This document shows, piece after piece, positions 1-9,760 of a DNA stretch of 64,000 nucleotides. Below the pieces are notes generated by a model. The model was not told the DNA's origin. It saw only the letters and a list, made by a program, of their open reading frames with translations, and did no database searches. The stretch comes from Coptis chinensis. Lineage: Eukaryota > Streptophyta > Magnoliopsida > Ranunculales > Ranunculaceae. Location: positions 83,233,501-83,297,500 of the forward strand of contig CM027378.1 of NCBI GenBank assembly GCA_015680905.1. The letters run 5' to 3'. Made by a program: the position numbers and the translations under genes. How positions within the stretch are numbered: position 1 is the stretch's first letter; each line of letters opens with the position of its first letter.

Positions 1-507
1 CCAAAAGGCATTCGTTTATAGGCATACGTTCCAAAGGGACATGTGAAGGTAGTCTTTTCTTGGTCATCAATATCAATAATAATCTGAAAATAGCCTGAGT
101 AGCCATCTAGAAAACAATAAAAAGCATGACCAGCTAGGCGTTCGAGCATTTGATCTATAAAAGGTAAAGGAAAGTGATCCTTTCGTATCATAGCATTTAA
201 ACGTCTGTAATCAATACAGATCCTCCATTTCATAGGACCTTGTGTGACAATATAGTCACCCTTTCCGTTACGAACCATGGTAACTCCCGATTTCTTAGGA
301 ACTACATGAATGGGGCTTACCCATTCGCTATCAGAGATTGGGTATATGATACCCGCATCGAGTAAGCGTAAGACTTCTTCCCTAACCACCTCTTTCATGA
401 CAGGGGTTCAAGCGACGCTGAGGTTCACGAGAGGTCTTCGCGTTATCCTCCAAATGGATACGATGAGTGCAAACATTAGGGTCAATTCCCTTAATGTCAG
501 CTAGGGA
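1..507 (-). pseudogene. gypsy reverse transcriptase, N-terminal fragment
   Basis: Conceptual translation gives the N-terminal RT palm and fingers of a Ty3/gypsy polymerase: RLNPVMKEVVREEVLRLLDA, then VPKKSG, MKWRICIDYRRLNA, RKDHFPLPFIDQMLERLAG, FCFLDGYSGY-like text and TTFTCPFGTYAYKRMPF at the window edge. The catalytic YxDD box would lie beyond the edge. A frameshift sits near position 408, between the REPQRRLNP stretch and VMKEVV, and a stop separates this block from the protease ORF at 508. The enzyme would copy the element RNA into cDNA, but this copy cannot make it. Confidence 0.85.
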
Positions 508-1300
508 CTAACCAATCGCCGACCAATGTTCCCTAATAACCCGGATTAAACGTGTCTCTTCATTCTTAGATAACAGAGAAGATATAATTACCGGATGACT
601 ACCATTCGGATCAAGTTGAATATATTTTAACTCCAGGGGAAGAGGTTTAAGCACTGGGGTGGAAGGAAAATCAATAGATGTTTCATCGGGGTCCTCATTT
701 TGCATAATGAATACTTGCTTAGGTAGCAAGTCTTCATACTCAGTATATGGAGCAACCGAAGGGTCTACAATTGGTGTGTACTCAAGGATGGTGTTGACTT
801 CCTCTAAGTAGGAGTCATTTACAAAATCTGAAATTCCAAAAGAAAGGAATTTATACATATTGTTTTCGGGAAATGTGTTGTTAAAATAATCTTGAGCTAA
901 GCTCTCGATCATGCTAACCTCCCCATCTATAGACGAATCTGGTAACTGTTTCATCATTTTAAAAACATTTACCTCAACTCTAAGATGGCCAAAATATAAG
1001 GACATTTTACCATCGTGGCAATTTATAAGTGCGTTGGCAGTTGCCAAGAAGGGGTGCCCTAAGATGATCGGTACAGAGTCGTTAGCGACTTCTGTATCGA
1101 GGATAACAAAATCAGTAGGATAGTAAAAATCCCGAACCTTAACAAGCACGTTTTCCACTACACCCTTAGGATACTTAATTGACCGTCCGCTAATTGCAAG
1201 CGTTATTTTTGTAGGTTGCATTTCGTAGACCTATTTGTTTATACAAGTAATACGGGGAGTAAGTTAACATTCGCCCCGTGTCTAATAAAGCGGTCGTCGT
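508..1300 (-). pseudogene. gypsy aspartic protease region
   Basis: The open part (508-1221, about 237 residues) contains DFVILDTEVANDSVPIILGH and PFLATANALINCHDGKMSL, the ILGRPFL-like second half of a retropepsin. The active-site triplet DTG is readable just upstream (about 1277-1285, minus strand), but the frame slips directly after it, so protease and active site are no longer in one frame. The remainder to 508 is the protease-RT linker. The family cuts the Gag-Pol polyprotein. The copy is inactive by frameshift. Confidence 0.75.
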
Positions 1301-2241
1301 GTGGGAATCTCCTAAGGTGCATTTTCTGATGGGATCGACCGGGGTCCTTGTACTTAACAATTCCATTATTTTCGGATAAAGTTGGGAACTATTCGGTTAG
1401 AAAAGCCGTCTTTAGGTATGTTGGTCTTACGCCTAGTAGTACACAACTCTTTAAGAAACTTAGCGTGGTTAGGGAGCTTTTTAATAGCCGAGAAAAGGAA
1501 GGTTTATCGTTAGATTCTTGAAAACGCGTTCCTAATCTCCTCAAAGTTTGTATCCCCGGTTAGCATGGCTAACTTCGAGGGAATGGTGGTTTAAGCTCTA
1601 TATTTAGGGTATGGCTCGACTTGATGTGTTACCTTGGCTTTCGTTTCTTAGTTTGTTGTTTAACCGGTACCTCTACAAAGTGGTAGGCTCTTCGGTTTCT
1701 ACTGGCGGTATCTAGTTCGATATCCGGTGTAGGAGTACTGATGGGGTAACTATAGGCATAGTTACTTTGTTATCAACCACTCTTCCAGAGCGGAGAGTGG
1801 TGATGGCATTAAGGTCACCTACGATTGTAGTTTCGATTACTAGTATTACCGTTTACCTCAAAGGTCGTGGTTTGCTTTGTTTTAGGGTTTGGTATCGCTT
1901 TGTCACCGAAACACACCTTTTGGTTGGGCTTTCTCTTGGGCTAACTGTTGTATGCCCTAATTTATGGATTGTAAGATCTGTTGGTTTGATTGAGTCATTG
2001 ATTGGAAAAGTTTTTGGGTAATCTGTATAAAGGCGTATATACGATCCGGATGTGATGGTGTAGTAGTCACAGGTAGTGCGACTGGAACTATCTCACGTTG
2101 ATTATTTATGGGTGGGTTGTGATAGTTACTATTGTTAACCGGAACGATACCTCTATTGGTATTATAACTATTATAATTACCCTGACCTTGTGCTAAACCT
2201 TGTCGTGGTTGCGCTTGGTTGTTATAATTATTATAATTTCC
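1301..2241 (-). other. degenerate gag-pol linker of the gypsy element
   Basis: No sustained reading frame is visible between the gag ORF and the protease. Position and orientation place it in the C-terminal gag and pol leader of the element. The plus-strand ORF at 1767-2021 has no recognisable content and is treated as chance. Confidence 0.55.
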
Positions 2242-3432
2242 CTAACTTTGTCCCTGTCCTTGCCTAGGTGGAGCTTGATGATAGTTGTTTGCTTGCCTAA
2301 CATTTTGGTTATTAAACCTTGGAGGTGAAACTTGTTGATTGTTTCGCCAACTAAAGTTGGGATGTTGTCTCCATGAGGCATTAGAAATAGGATAGCTATT
2401 AATGGAGCAAACATTGTCTTGCTCTAATTGTTGTTGTTCATAGGCGAGAGGACAATAGGATTCAGGGTGCTCAGGACTCAAACAGACATTACATGGGTTG
2501 GAGTTAACATTCATGACGGGAATAGGCTTTTGTTGCACAGAAATAGCCTCAACCTTTTTAGTTAGAGATTCGATTAAATTTTTAAGTTTTAGATCGGGTT
2601 TCATCTCAAACATACCGGCGGCCTTAACTGTTGAAGAAGAACTAACAGAGCGGGGGATATCATCACTACCCCCCCAATTGTTATTACGTTTAGTTTGATC
2701 TTCTAAAAATTTGTAAGCCTCCGAGGCTCCTTTACTTAGGAAACTACCCCCATTCATTATGTCAAGGACTTCTTTATGGTGATGTTGAAGTCCTTTGAAA
2801 AAGGCACGAACTAACGTGTCTTTTGCTAGGTTATGGTGTGGACACTCTATAAGCAGATCGGTGAAACGATTCCAAGCCTCAGAAAAGGATTCATGAGGAT
2901 TTTGTCGGAAAAAATGAATCTTGGAAAGCATCTCATCCGTCTTTAGGGGTGGGTAAAAATGTTCCATAAACAACTGAACAAGTTTAGCCCACGAGTCCAC
3001 AGAGTTAGGCGTTTGGGCAGTTAACCAAGACGCTGCCTTATCGGCTAAGGTGAAGGGAAATACCCTCAGTTTAATTTGTTCCGTACCAACCGTAGGATGA
3101 TGGAATGTTGTAAGGACTTGTTCAATCTTACGCATGTGTTGATAAGGTTTTTCATGATCTAAACTATGGAAAACGGGTAACAAATTAAATATGTTTGGGG
3201 GAATTCGAAAATCCCCCACTGGGTCTGCTAGAACGATGCAAGATTTAGGGCTATCGCTCAAGGCTTTGTAAAAGTCGGAGAGAGGAGTCTCTCTTTCTTT
3301 AGCCATTATGTCCGGTGTGGTTGGCGGAATAGTGGCTAGAGGTGTAGTGATTGGTATACTCGATAGATTTGTTTGTTGACGCTGACGGTTAATTACGTTC
3401 GGTGTTTTTCTCCGACCAGGTCTTAATCTCAT
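2242..3432 (-). CDS. gypsy Gag (retrotransposon gag domain plus CCHC knuckle)
   Basis: An uninterrupted ORF of about 396 codons. Residues about 70-230 form the plant retrotransposon gag domain: PPNIFNLLPVFHSLDHEKPY, IKLRVFPFTLADKAASWL, LVQLFMEHFYPPLKTDEM, SFSEAWNRFTDLLIECPHH. Near residue 315 the sequence CNVCLSPEHPESYC fits a C-x2-C-x4-H-x4-C zinc knuckle, which in the family binds genomic RNA. A Gln/Asn-rich tail follows. It is the best preserved ORF of this element; the first ATG at 3432 is taken as start, though the in-frame Met before AKERETPLSDF is an alternative. Function as capsid protein follows from family knowledge. Confidence 0.85.
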   Translation of the reverse strand: MRLRPGRRKTPNVINRQRQQTNLSSIPITTPLATIPPTTPDIMAKERETPLSDFYKALSDSPKSCIVLADPVGDFRIPPNIFNLLPVFHSLDHEKPYQHMRKIEQVLTTFHHPTVGTEQIKLRVFPFTLADKAASWLTAQTPNSVDSWAKLVQLFMEHFYPPLKTDEMLSKIHFFRQNPHESFSEAWNRFTDLLIECPHHNLAKDTLVRAFFKGLQHHHKEVLDIMNGGSFLSKGASEAYKFLEDQTKRNNNWGGSDDIPRSVSSSSTVKAAGMFEMKPDLKLKNLIESLTKKVEAISVQQKPIPVMNVNSNPCNVCLSPEHPESYCPLAYEQQQLEQDNVCSINSYPISNASWRQHPNFSWRNNQQVSPPRFNNQNVRQANNYHQAPPRQGQGQS

Positions 3433-3943
3433 GCAAGTCTAAGTCTAAACACGACAACACTCCAAACAATCTTGATATTTTAGTATAAACCTCTAACTGG
3501 AGATGCGAGGTATGGAAGAAAGGAATACCGATAACGTCCTTGGCTTCGCTTATGAATAGCGTCTTGTTTACGCGTGTTCAGTGTAAATAACAAGTTAGAA
3601 CACTGAAAAACTTAAAAAATCGAAGTTCGAAACAAACCTGTAGAAATCCGGAAAATTTAGCTTAGGGCGCGGGTGCGCTCACTTAGGGCGCAGTCGCGCT
3701 CCGTGTAACTTGAAGTTACAGTGTTCTAGGGTGGGTGGGTCGTGTTATTGTGATCTTTTGGGCAGAAGTAGGCCGCTTAGGGCTGGTCGCGCTCCGTGTA
3801 TATTTTTATGGAACTTTCAACGTTGAAACGGACAACCACAGTATGAATCAAACAAGAGTGGGTGGGTTTAATGGGACTTAAAAATGACTAATTATACTAT
3901 GAAAACAATACAAAAGTGAAACTAAGATGGCAGCGGCGCCATT
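3433..3943 (-). other. gypsy 5' leader with GC-rich motifs
   Basis: Untranslated leader between primer-binding site and gag. It holds three GC-rich blocks (3665-3680, 3686-3701, 3780-3794), each reading on the minus strand as a variant of GAGCGCGACCNGCGCCC. The same motif recurs in the LTR of the unrelated copia element at 7051-7164. Confidence 0.6.
3929..3941 (-). promoter_or_regulatory. primer-binding site, tRNA-Asp type
   Basis: On the minus strand TGGCGCCGCTGCC lies two bases after the LTR end. It differs at one position from the complement of the 3' end of plant tRNA-Asp (TGGCGCCGTTGCC), the primer used by Athila/Tat elements. It fixes the LTR boundary and the orientation. Confidence 0.85.
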
Positions 3944-5419
3944 TGATAAAACATAAAATTAAATAGTTTACCTACGAAATGAACGATAAAACTCAAAATG
4001 TAAGTAAACTAAAACTAAGTTATGTGCCTATATTTATCAAAGTTCTACTCTCAATTCTATCGAAATAGAGTGGAGTAACAAATTCGTTCCACTCCTAGTT
4101 CTCTAGCATGGAATGTTTTCTAATCTAATTAATCGGTCTTAAGTCTAATGAGAGATTTACGAAGGGTGTTATACTACGATACAATATGAAATTGATTATG
4201 TTGAATTTAAACTACGAATGCTATGGAAATATGATTGTTTTTTGAATCTAGATAAAGGATTAGAGGGGAATTGAATCCACCTCGAATCCAACTTAATAAC
4301 CTAGCATAGATTCTTGTATCTCGATTCTTACGTTCTTACGGTAAGAATTTCGAGTTCTAATCCCTAGTGTTCATGGCATTTCTACCAAATACTAACTAGC
4401 ATGTGAGGTCGTCCACCCATTCTCATGGCGAATCACGACCTTTCAGAGTGGAATAGATTCTACAATGCTTCTACACTATACCACTAAGTTTTCATCAAAG
4501 CTTCATCAACACCTCTAATGGAGGTTTTAGCCTTGAGTCATCAACCCATCATTTCCCATTGAATTATAACTACACATCATATTAAAATTCTAACTTAACT
4601 AATTTAACTAACAATGTTTCAATCTACTTAAACTACGAAATGATAATCAACAAGAATTAAAATTAGATCTATAAATTGAAATGACAAAAATCGAAATTGA
4701 TAAAAATAACTATTTTATTTATCTAATCAATCAAGAACAATGATTCAAGACTTAATCTAAAACAAGAATTGGAAATGGAACTTAAACTTAATTACTCTAC
4801 TGAAAACTAGATCTAGAGTTCTATATAGTTTTAGGTCTAACTAGCTACCATTAACAAAGAGTTCAGCTTTGGTTTTTATACTTTCAGATCCAAAAATTGT
4901 GCATGGGCTTGGAGCCATGTTTTGGGCTAGAGAATCAGGCCCAAAACCCAATTCTTTCAGTCCAAAAAGGCCTTTTCAGCTGCAGTTGGCTTCAACATAC
5001 TTTTCGTCCACTTATGCTCCTCTGATTGGATCAAGGCTTAGACCATTGGAAAGCTCTTTCCGAGCCGGTCGTTTTGACATAAGGTAGGCCCCATTCTGAG
5101 GTCTGAGTCTAAAGATACGGCCTTCGGAAGTTCTGCTGACTTGTGTGTTGTTTCTGCCCGCGTCGACTTTTCAACTTTTGACCGGGCTTTAGAAAGGCTT
5201 TGTCTTCTTGAATCTTGGCCTTTAATCACGGAACTCCTTAGTAACCAACCTTTGCTCCTTTATCTCGCTAAAGTGGCACATTTATGCACATAATGGACTT
5301 TGAAACCTGAAATGCATAAAAACACGTAATCAGTGTTAACTCTTAATTATTACTCACATAATTGGTCTAAAAGTATGACTGTTATAGGGTTAAAACTACA
5401 GTTTTGGGCTCTTATCACA
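3944..5419 (-). repeat. gypsy 5' LTR, 1476 bp
   Basis: Minus-strand LTR beginning TGTGATAAGAGCCC at 5419 and ending TTTTATCA at 3944, next to the primer-binding site. The ends are TG...CA with an imperfect TGATAA/TTATCA inversion. The length suits Athila-type LTRs. The copia pol reading frame resumes at 5420, directly outside the LTR. Confidence 0.8.
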
Positions 5420-7013
5420 TAGCCTTTCTGAAACCCATGCACTTGTCATAAATCAATTGTCTACTGTATCTATTCCTAGTAACATGCAAGATGCTTTAAA
5501 AGATTCAAAATGGAAAAAAGCAATGAATGAATAATTGGAAGCCCTTCAAAAGAATGTAATATGGGAGGTAGTTGATATGCCTGTTGGAATGAAGATTGTT
5601 GGATGTCGTTAGGTGTTTACCGTGAAACTTAATGCAGATGGAACTATTAATAGATATAAGGCGAGATTGGTTGCCAATGGATACACACAGCGTTATGGAA
5701 TTGATTATGAAGAGACTTTCGCACCTGTAACGAAAATCAATACAGTCCGGATTTTAATTTCACTTGCAGCAAATAGAGATTGGCCCTTGCACCAGCTTAA
5801 TGTGAAGAATGCATTCCTAAATGGGACCTTGGAGGAGGAAGTATACATGGATATGCCTCCAGGTGTGAAGAACCATCCCAAAGATGTTGGGAAGGTGTGT
5901 AAATTGAAGAAGGCTTTGTATGGCCTGAAACAGTCTCCAAGAGCTTAGTTTGGAAGACTTACACAGTCAATGAAAGTTTTTGGGTACAAACAGAGCAATT
6001 CTGACCATACCTTGTTTATCAAACACAAGGATGGTAAGATTATAGCTCTAATTGTGTATATGGATGACATGGTCGTTACAGGAGATGATCCGAAGGAAAT
6101 AAATGAATTGCAGAAGTATTTGTCGAAGGAATTTGAAATTAAGGATCTAAGACAACTGAAGTATTTTCTGGGTATTGAAGTTGCAAGGTCTAAAAAGGGG
6201 ATTTCATTCTCACAAAGGAAGTATGTCCTTGATTTGCTTGCTGAAACCAGGATGTTAGATTGCAAACCGATGGAGACACCCATTGAGATGAATCACAGAC
6301 TCGCCATTCATTCTAACCAAGTTCCTACTGATAAAAGCAGGTATCAACGTCTTGTAGGAAGGTTAATCTATCTCTCTCATACTAGACCTGATATTGCTTA
6401 TGCTGTGAGTGTGGTTAGTCAATTTATGCATTGTCCTAGTGAAGAACATATGGATGCAGTCTTTCGTATCCTGAAGTATTTGAAAAAAGCACCTGACAAA
6501 GGTTTACTATTTGGAAAGTATGATGCATTGGATATTGTTGGATACACAGATGCAGATTGGGCTGGTGATAAAACTGATAGACGGTCTACATCAGGATATT
6601 TCACTTTTGTCGGTGGAAATCTTGTAACTTGGCGTAATAAGAAGCAGAAAGTTGTTGCCAGATCGAGTGCAGAAGCTGAATTTTGAGGTATGGCATAGGG
6701 AGTATGTGAATTGTTATGGATCTGTACTGTCTTGATGGAATTGGGCTTCAAGCTTCAAAAGCCTATGGATTTACATTGTGATAATAAAGCCGCCATTCAA
6801 ATTGCACATAATCCAGTTCAGCATGATAGGACAAAGCATGTGGAGGTTGATCGTCATTTTATTAAAGAAAATCTTGACAGAAAGATTATTCGTTTTCCGT
6901 TTGTAACCTCAGAGGAGCAATTAGCTGATGTTCTTACCAAAGGTGCATCCCACAAGGTGTTTGACAACTCAGTTGACAAGTTGGGCATGATTGACATCTA
7001 TGCACCAACTTGA
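5420..7013 (+). pseudogene. copia reverse transcriptase-RNase H with five nonsense codons
   Basis: One reading frame runs from 5420 to the natural stop at 7011-7013 with no frameshift. It covers [58 protein letters not shown], the catalytic YMDD (6057-6068), LSHTRPDIAYAVSVVSQFMH, GYTDADWAGDKTDRRSTSGY (RNase H Asp), SSAEAEF, and the C-terminal LHCDNKAAIQIAHNPVQHD and TKHVEVDRHFI. Five in-frame stops interrupt it: 5532-5534, 5610-5612, 5946-5948, 6684-6686 and 6696-6698. Each fits a C-to-T or G-to-A change at an expected Trp, Arg or Gln/His codon. The polymerase copies element RNA to DNA; this copy cannot. Confidence 0.88.
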
Positions 7014-7020
7014 GGGGGAG
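7012..7020 (+). promoter_or_regulatory. polypurine tract of copia element 1
   Basis: GAGGGGGAG overlaps the pol stop codon and ends one base before the LTR, the standard position for plus-strand DNA priming. Confidence 0.85.
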
Positions 7021-7286
7021 TGTAGAAAATTGTATAGGATTTCATGTATAGAGCGCGACCTACGCTCAGATAAGGTACAAATGGAGCGCGACCCGCGCTT
7101 GTCTCCAGTAACTTGAGCGCGACCCGCGCTCGTCTCTAGTGTAAACAGGGCGCGACCCGCGCCCCGTGTTTCTCAAACCATTGACTGTTTTGTTTCTATT
7201 TGTGGTAACCTCTATATAAACCAAATTGTAATCTCTTAGAATTCAATCAAGTAAATAATAAACTGAATTGAATCTCTGAATCTACA
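7021..7286 (+). repeat. copia element 1 3' LTR, 266 bp
   Basis: Starts TGTAGAAAATTG and ends TCTACA, a perfect 6-bp terminal inversion. A TATA-like CTCTATATAAACC lies near 7210. Between 7051 and 7164 are four copies of a 17-base GC palindrome with a three-base loop. Confidence 0.87.
7051..7164 (+). repeat. four GC hairpin motifs inside the copia LTR
   Basis: Copies at 7051-7067, 7084-7100, 7115-7131 and 7148-7164. The consensus GAGCGCGACCCGCGCTC folds as a 7-bp stem with loop ACC. The fourth copy, GGGCGCGACCCGCGCCC, changes both partners of one pair, so pairing is kept. Confidence 0.75.
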
Positions 7287-8024
7287 TATCAGAAGAATTA
7301 TAAAAGTTGAGGCATGTTTTGTAGTGCTCAGGAAGTGGTGAGAAACTGCTACTGCATGAAGGCAAGAAAAAGGAACCAACACACAACAGAGAAGGCATTC
7401 ACACTTATGTCGAGGTATAACAAGGATGTATAAGAGGAAATGATTTAATTCACAGGTTTTTAAAATATCTAAAAGAGAAGTTAGCCACTAAACAAAAATA
7501 AGACACCATAAGTAAGTTGTTATTACTAGTTTAAAATAACCTTTATGATCGCATTATTTATGAAACATCATAACTTTATGTTAGTGAAAAACGTTTGTAT
7601 AATACCGGCTTTTGGGAAAGGTAAAGAGAATTATGCTCCTAGAGCTCCCAAGCATGTTTCAGCCACACATTTTGCTCCTAGAGCATCAAAATGGGGAGGG
7701 ACACAACTTTCCACCAATTACACCTAAGCTCTTAACCTATAAAAAAAGAAAATTTCAATAAAATAATGTCGCAGAATACAAATGACATATTCGCTATAAG
7801 CAAATGTTTTTGTAACTAACATATTTTCAAAAGCCACAATGTTTCTGAACTGCATTGAACATATTTAAAATTCGCAAAAATATAAAGGAATGTACAACTA
7901 AAAGAAAGTGTAACTCAAATGAAGCTTAACTCTTTTAAAACACATTGGAGGTCAAAATAAAGAATATAAGTTTCTCATTCATAGTACAATAATATTAAAA
8001 GATTTGTGATATGAAAATATAACA
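7287..8024. other. intergenic, no gene seen
   Basis: AT-rich sequence without a supported gene. Two imperfect direct copies of a TGCTCCTAGAGC motif lie near 7634 and 7674. The ORF at 7545-7727 has no recognisable domain. Confidence 0.5.
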
Positions 8025-8725
8025 CAACCACTATTCTTTTTTTTTCAGCAACCAAAATTTTTCTAGAAAAACATATTCTAGATTCATAGTATTGTGTGGC
8101 ACTATCAATACCTTTTTCTTTAAGAAGAGTTTCCGAAATTGTTGCATCCAGTCGATTTAACCGACTCCCAACCTTGCCCAATCAGCAAGCACAAGTGACA
8201 CAAAATGTGTTTCCCCATTTATGTGGCTAATGGTGATTTTCGGGATTTTCAACACATCTTCTAGGGTTGTCCTCAATGGAAAAGTATGAAACAAGTTCTC
8301 TTGGAGTTATGCTGACAAAACACAACCAAAAGTACTTGCAACTAAGCAACTCATTTTGGGAAAATCAATCTATTCTTCAGTATTCATAAATTGTTATGTA
8401 CACTATAAATTCCTTTCGATATGTTCAAACACATCGATAAGTTCAACCCCGTCAAAACTGTACAACCCGATGTAGCATCCTCATATTGCAGCAACTCTTT
8501 TACCCCTCATTGTCCACCACACTAATTGATCACTAAACCCTATCAATGTAGCCATAGATTTATAGCCAGAATGCCCATTTGTGATAACTTCAACCCCTTC
8601 CACAATAAAGTCTTTAATCAAAGGAACTCACTCATGCAAACAATCCTCTCATCTTCTTCTCCAAATGAACGTGAGTTTAAAAGTTTTGGTTTAAAGCTTG
8701 AAGGGGGGAAAAAACAATAATACTA
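8025..8725 (-). pseudogene. OTU-like cysteine protease fragment, left arm of inverted repeat
   Basis: Read on the minus strand, the arm gives GHSGYKSMATLIGF followed further on by a degenerate middle, then ISHINGETHFVSLVLAD. This resembles the plant OTU-like pattern (GDGNCGFRAVA ... NGNHFVxVxL). The nucleophile Cys of the G-C-G-Y/F-R box is Ser here, while the catalytic-His motif HFV remains. Several stops and frame changes are present. The arm is a diverged mirror copy of 8750-9540. Identification is by motif only; no start or end is defined. Confidence 0.5.
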
Positions 8726-8749
8726 AAACAAATGAAAAGTTCAGTCTCT

Positions 8750-9540
8750 GCTTTCATGACTTTTGCATGAGTTAAATCATTTGATCTACAAATTTATTGA
8801 CGAACTGAAGTTACCGCAGGTGGGCATTGTGGTTATAGATCTATAGATACATTGCCAGGATACATCGACCAATTTGCATGTAAGATAATGAAAATTTAAG
8901 TCGTATGTTGAAAGAGTTGCTCCAATATGAGGATGACTAAATAAGTTTGTACGGTTTTAACATGATTTAATATATCGAAAGGAATTTATAGTGTGCCAAC
9001 TACCAAGCCTTTCACAATAAATTGGGAAGAATGACTTGATCCTTCCGACATGGATTACTTTTGGGCTTGTTTGTTTTTTTTACTATGTATAAGTGCTTGC
9101 AACTTATAAGTTTGTGCAAGTCAGAATTTGCGACTTACACTTTTGTCACTTATAAATACCAAAATAAGAGCCTATGTTAAAAAACAAACACCTAAAAGAA
9201 AGTGATCCACCACTTTATAAGTGGCAAACACTTATAAGTACTAAAAACAAACAACCCCATAATTGCAAGTATTTTAAATTCTGTTTTTGTTAGCATCTCC
9301 AAGAGAATGTATTTCATACTTTCCATTGAAGACACCTCCAGAAGATATGTCGAAAATACAGAGAATCACAATTCACCACATAAATAGAGGGACACATTTT
9401 GTGTCACTTGGGCATGCTGCAAGCTGAGAAACTCTTCTTAAAACAAAGACCGATTTGTTGGCTTTATTGGTGTCACACAATATTATGAACCTAGAATATG
9501 CTTATCTGGAATAGTTTTCGTTGTTAAAAAATAAAATAAA
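8750..9540 (+). pseudogene. OTU-like cysteine protease fragment, right arm of inverted repeat
   Basis: Plus-strand translation gives EVTAGGHCGYRSIDTLPGY (OTU Cys box with Cys kept but the usual Asp changed to Gly), a degenerate middle, then PLKTPPEDMSKIQRITIHHI and NRGTHFVSLG, the OTU His region. A MITE (9063-9258) interrupts it. Stops are present in the middle. OTU domains occur in host deubiquitinases and in proteins carried by plant transposons; I cannot tell which source applies. Confidence 0.52.
9063..9258. mobile_element. short MITE with GGGCTTGTTTGTTTTT ends
   Basis: Terminal inverted repeats: GGGCTTGTTTGTTTTT on the left and, on the other strand of the right end, GGGGTTGTTTGTTTTT. 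About 196 bp. Inside are inverted ACTTATAAG-type motifs. It is absent from the left arm of the surrounding inverted repeat, which proves it is an insertion. The target duplication is not clear. The ends look hAT-like. Confidence 0.7.
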
Positions 9541-9760
9541 GAATAGAGCTTATTTTATATTTTTATTTTTGTAGGAACTCTTGTTTCGTTATCATATACT
9601 AGTCTTGAACACGTGCTACGCACGATTTTGTTAGATATGTTTGGCCCTTAAAGAAAAAAAAAACAAAAACGAAAAGAATGGCATTTGATTTGGGTGGGGC
9701 AAGAGTGAGAAAATTGAAAAAAAAACAAAAAAAAGTGCGAAGGGTTTTGTGGTTTTAGAC
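9541..9760. other. AT-rich spacer
   Basis: Homopolymer-rich sequence between the OTU inverted repeat and the ATATCG MITE. No gene seen. Confidence 0.4.

Larger units (their letters stand above)
1..5419 (-). mobile_element. Athila/Tat-type Ty3/gypsy LTR retrotransposon, 3' part beyond left edge
   Basis: Read on the minus strand the element runs LTR (3944-5419), primer-binding site, leader, gag with a CCHC knuckle, a degenerate linker, aspartic protease and the start of reverse transcriptase, where the window ends. The primer site matches the 3' end of tRNA-Asp. The RT has the phrase YPISDSEWVSPIHVVPKK and LERLAGHAFYCFLDGYSGY, both typical of Athila/Tat elements. The element lies inside the pol gene of the Ty1/copia element that resumes at 5420, so it is the younger of the two. 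Several frameshifts and stops show that it is dead. RNase H, integrase and the 3' LTR would be left of the window. Confidence 0.88.
5420..7286 (+). mobile_element. Ty1/copia element 1, 3' half
   Basis: Plus-strand copia pol (RT and RNase H), polypurine tract and 3' LTR. The 5' half is cut off by the gypsy insertion and would continue left of the window. The 3' LTR has a perfect 6-bp terminal inversion (TGTAGA...TCTACA), and the polypurine tract abuts its first base. Confidence 0.88.

Noticed and set aside
1767-2021. Plus-strand ORF within the gypsy linker
   Set aside because: Antisense to the element, no domain; chance ORF.
9063-9258. Harbinger-type MITE
   Set aside because: No TAA/TTA duplication at the borders; the ends look more hAT-like, left unassigned.
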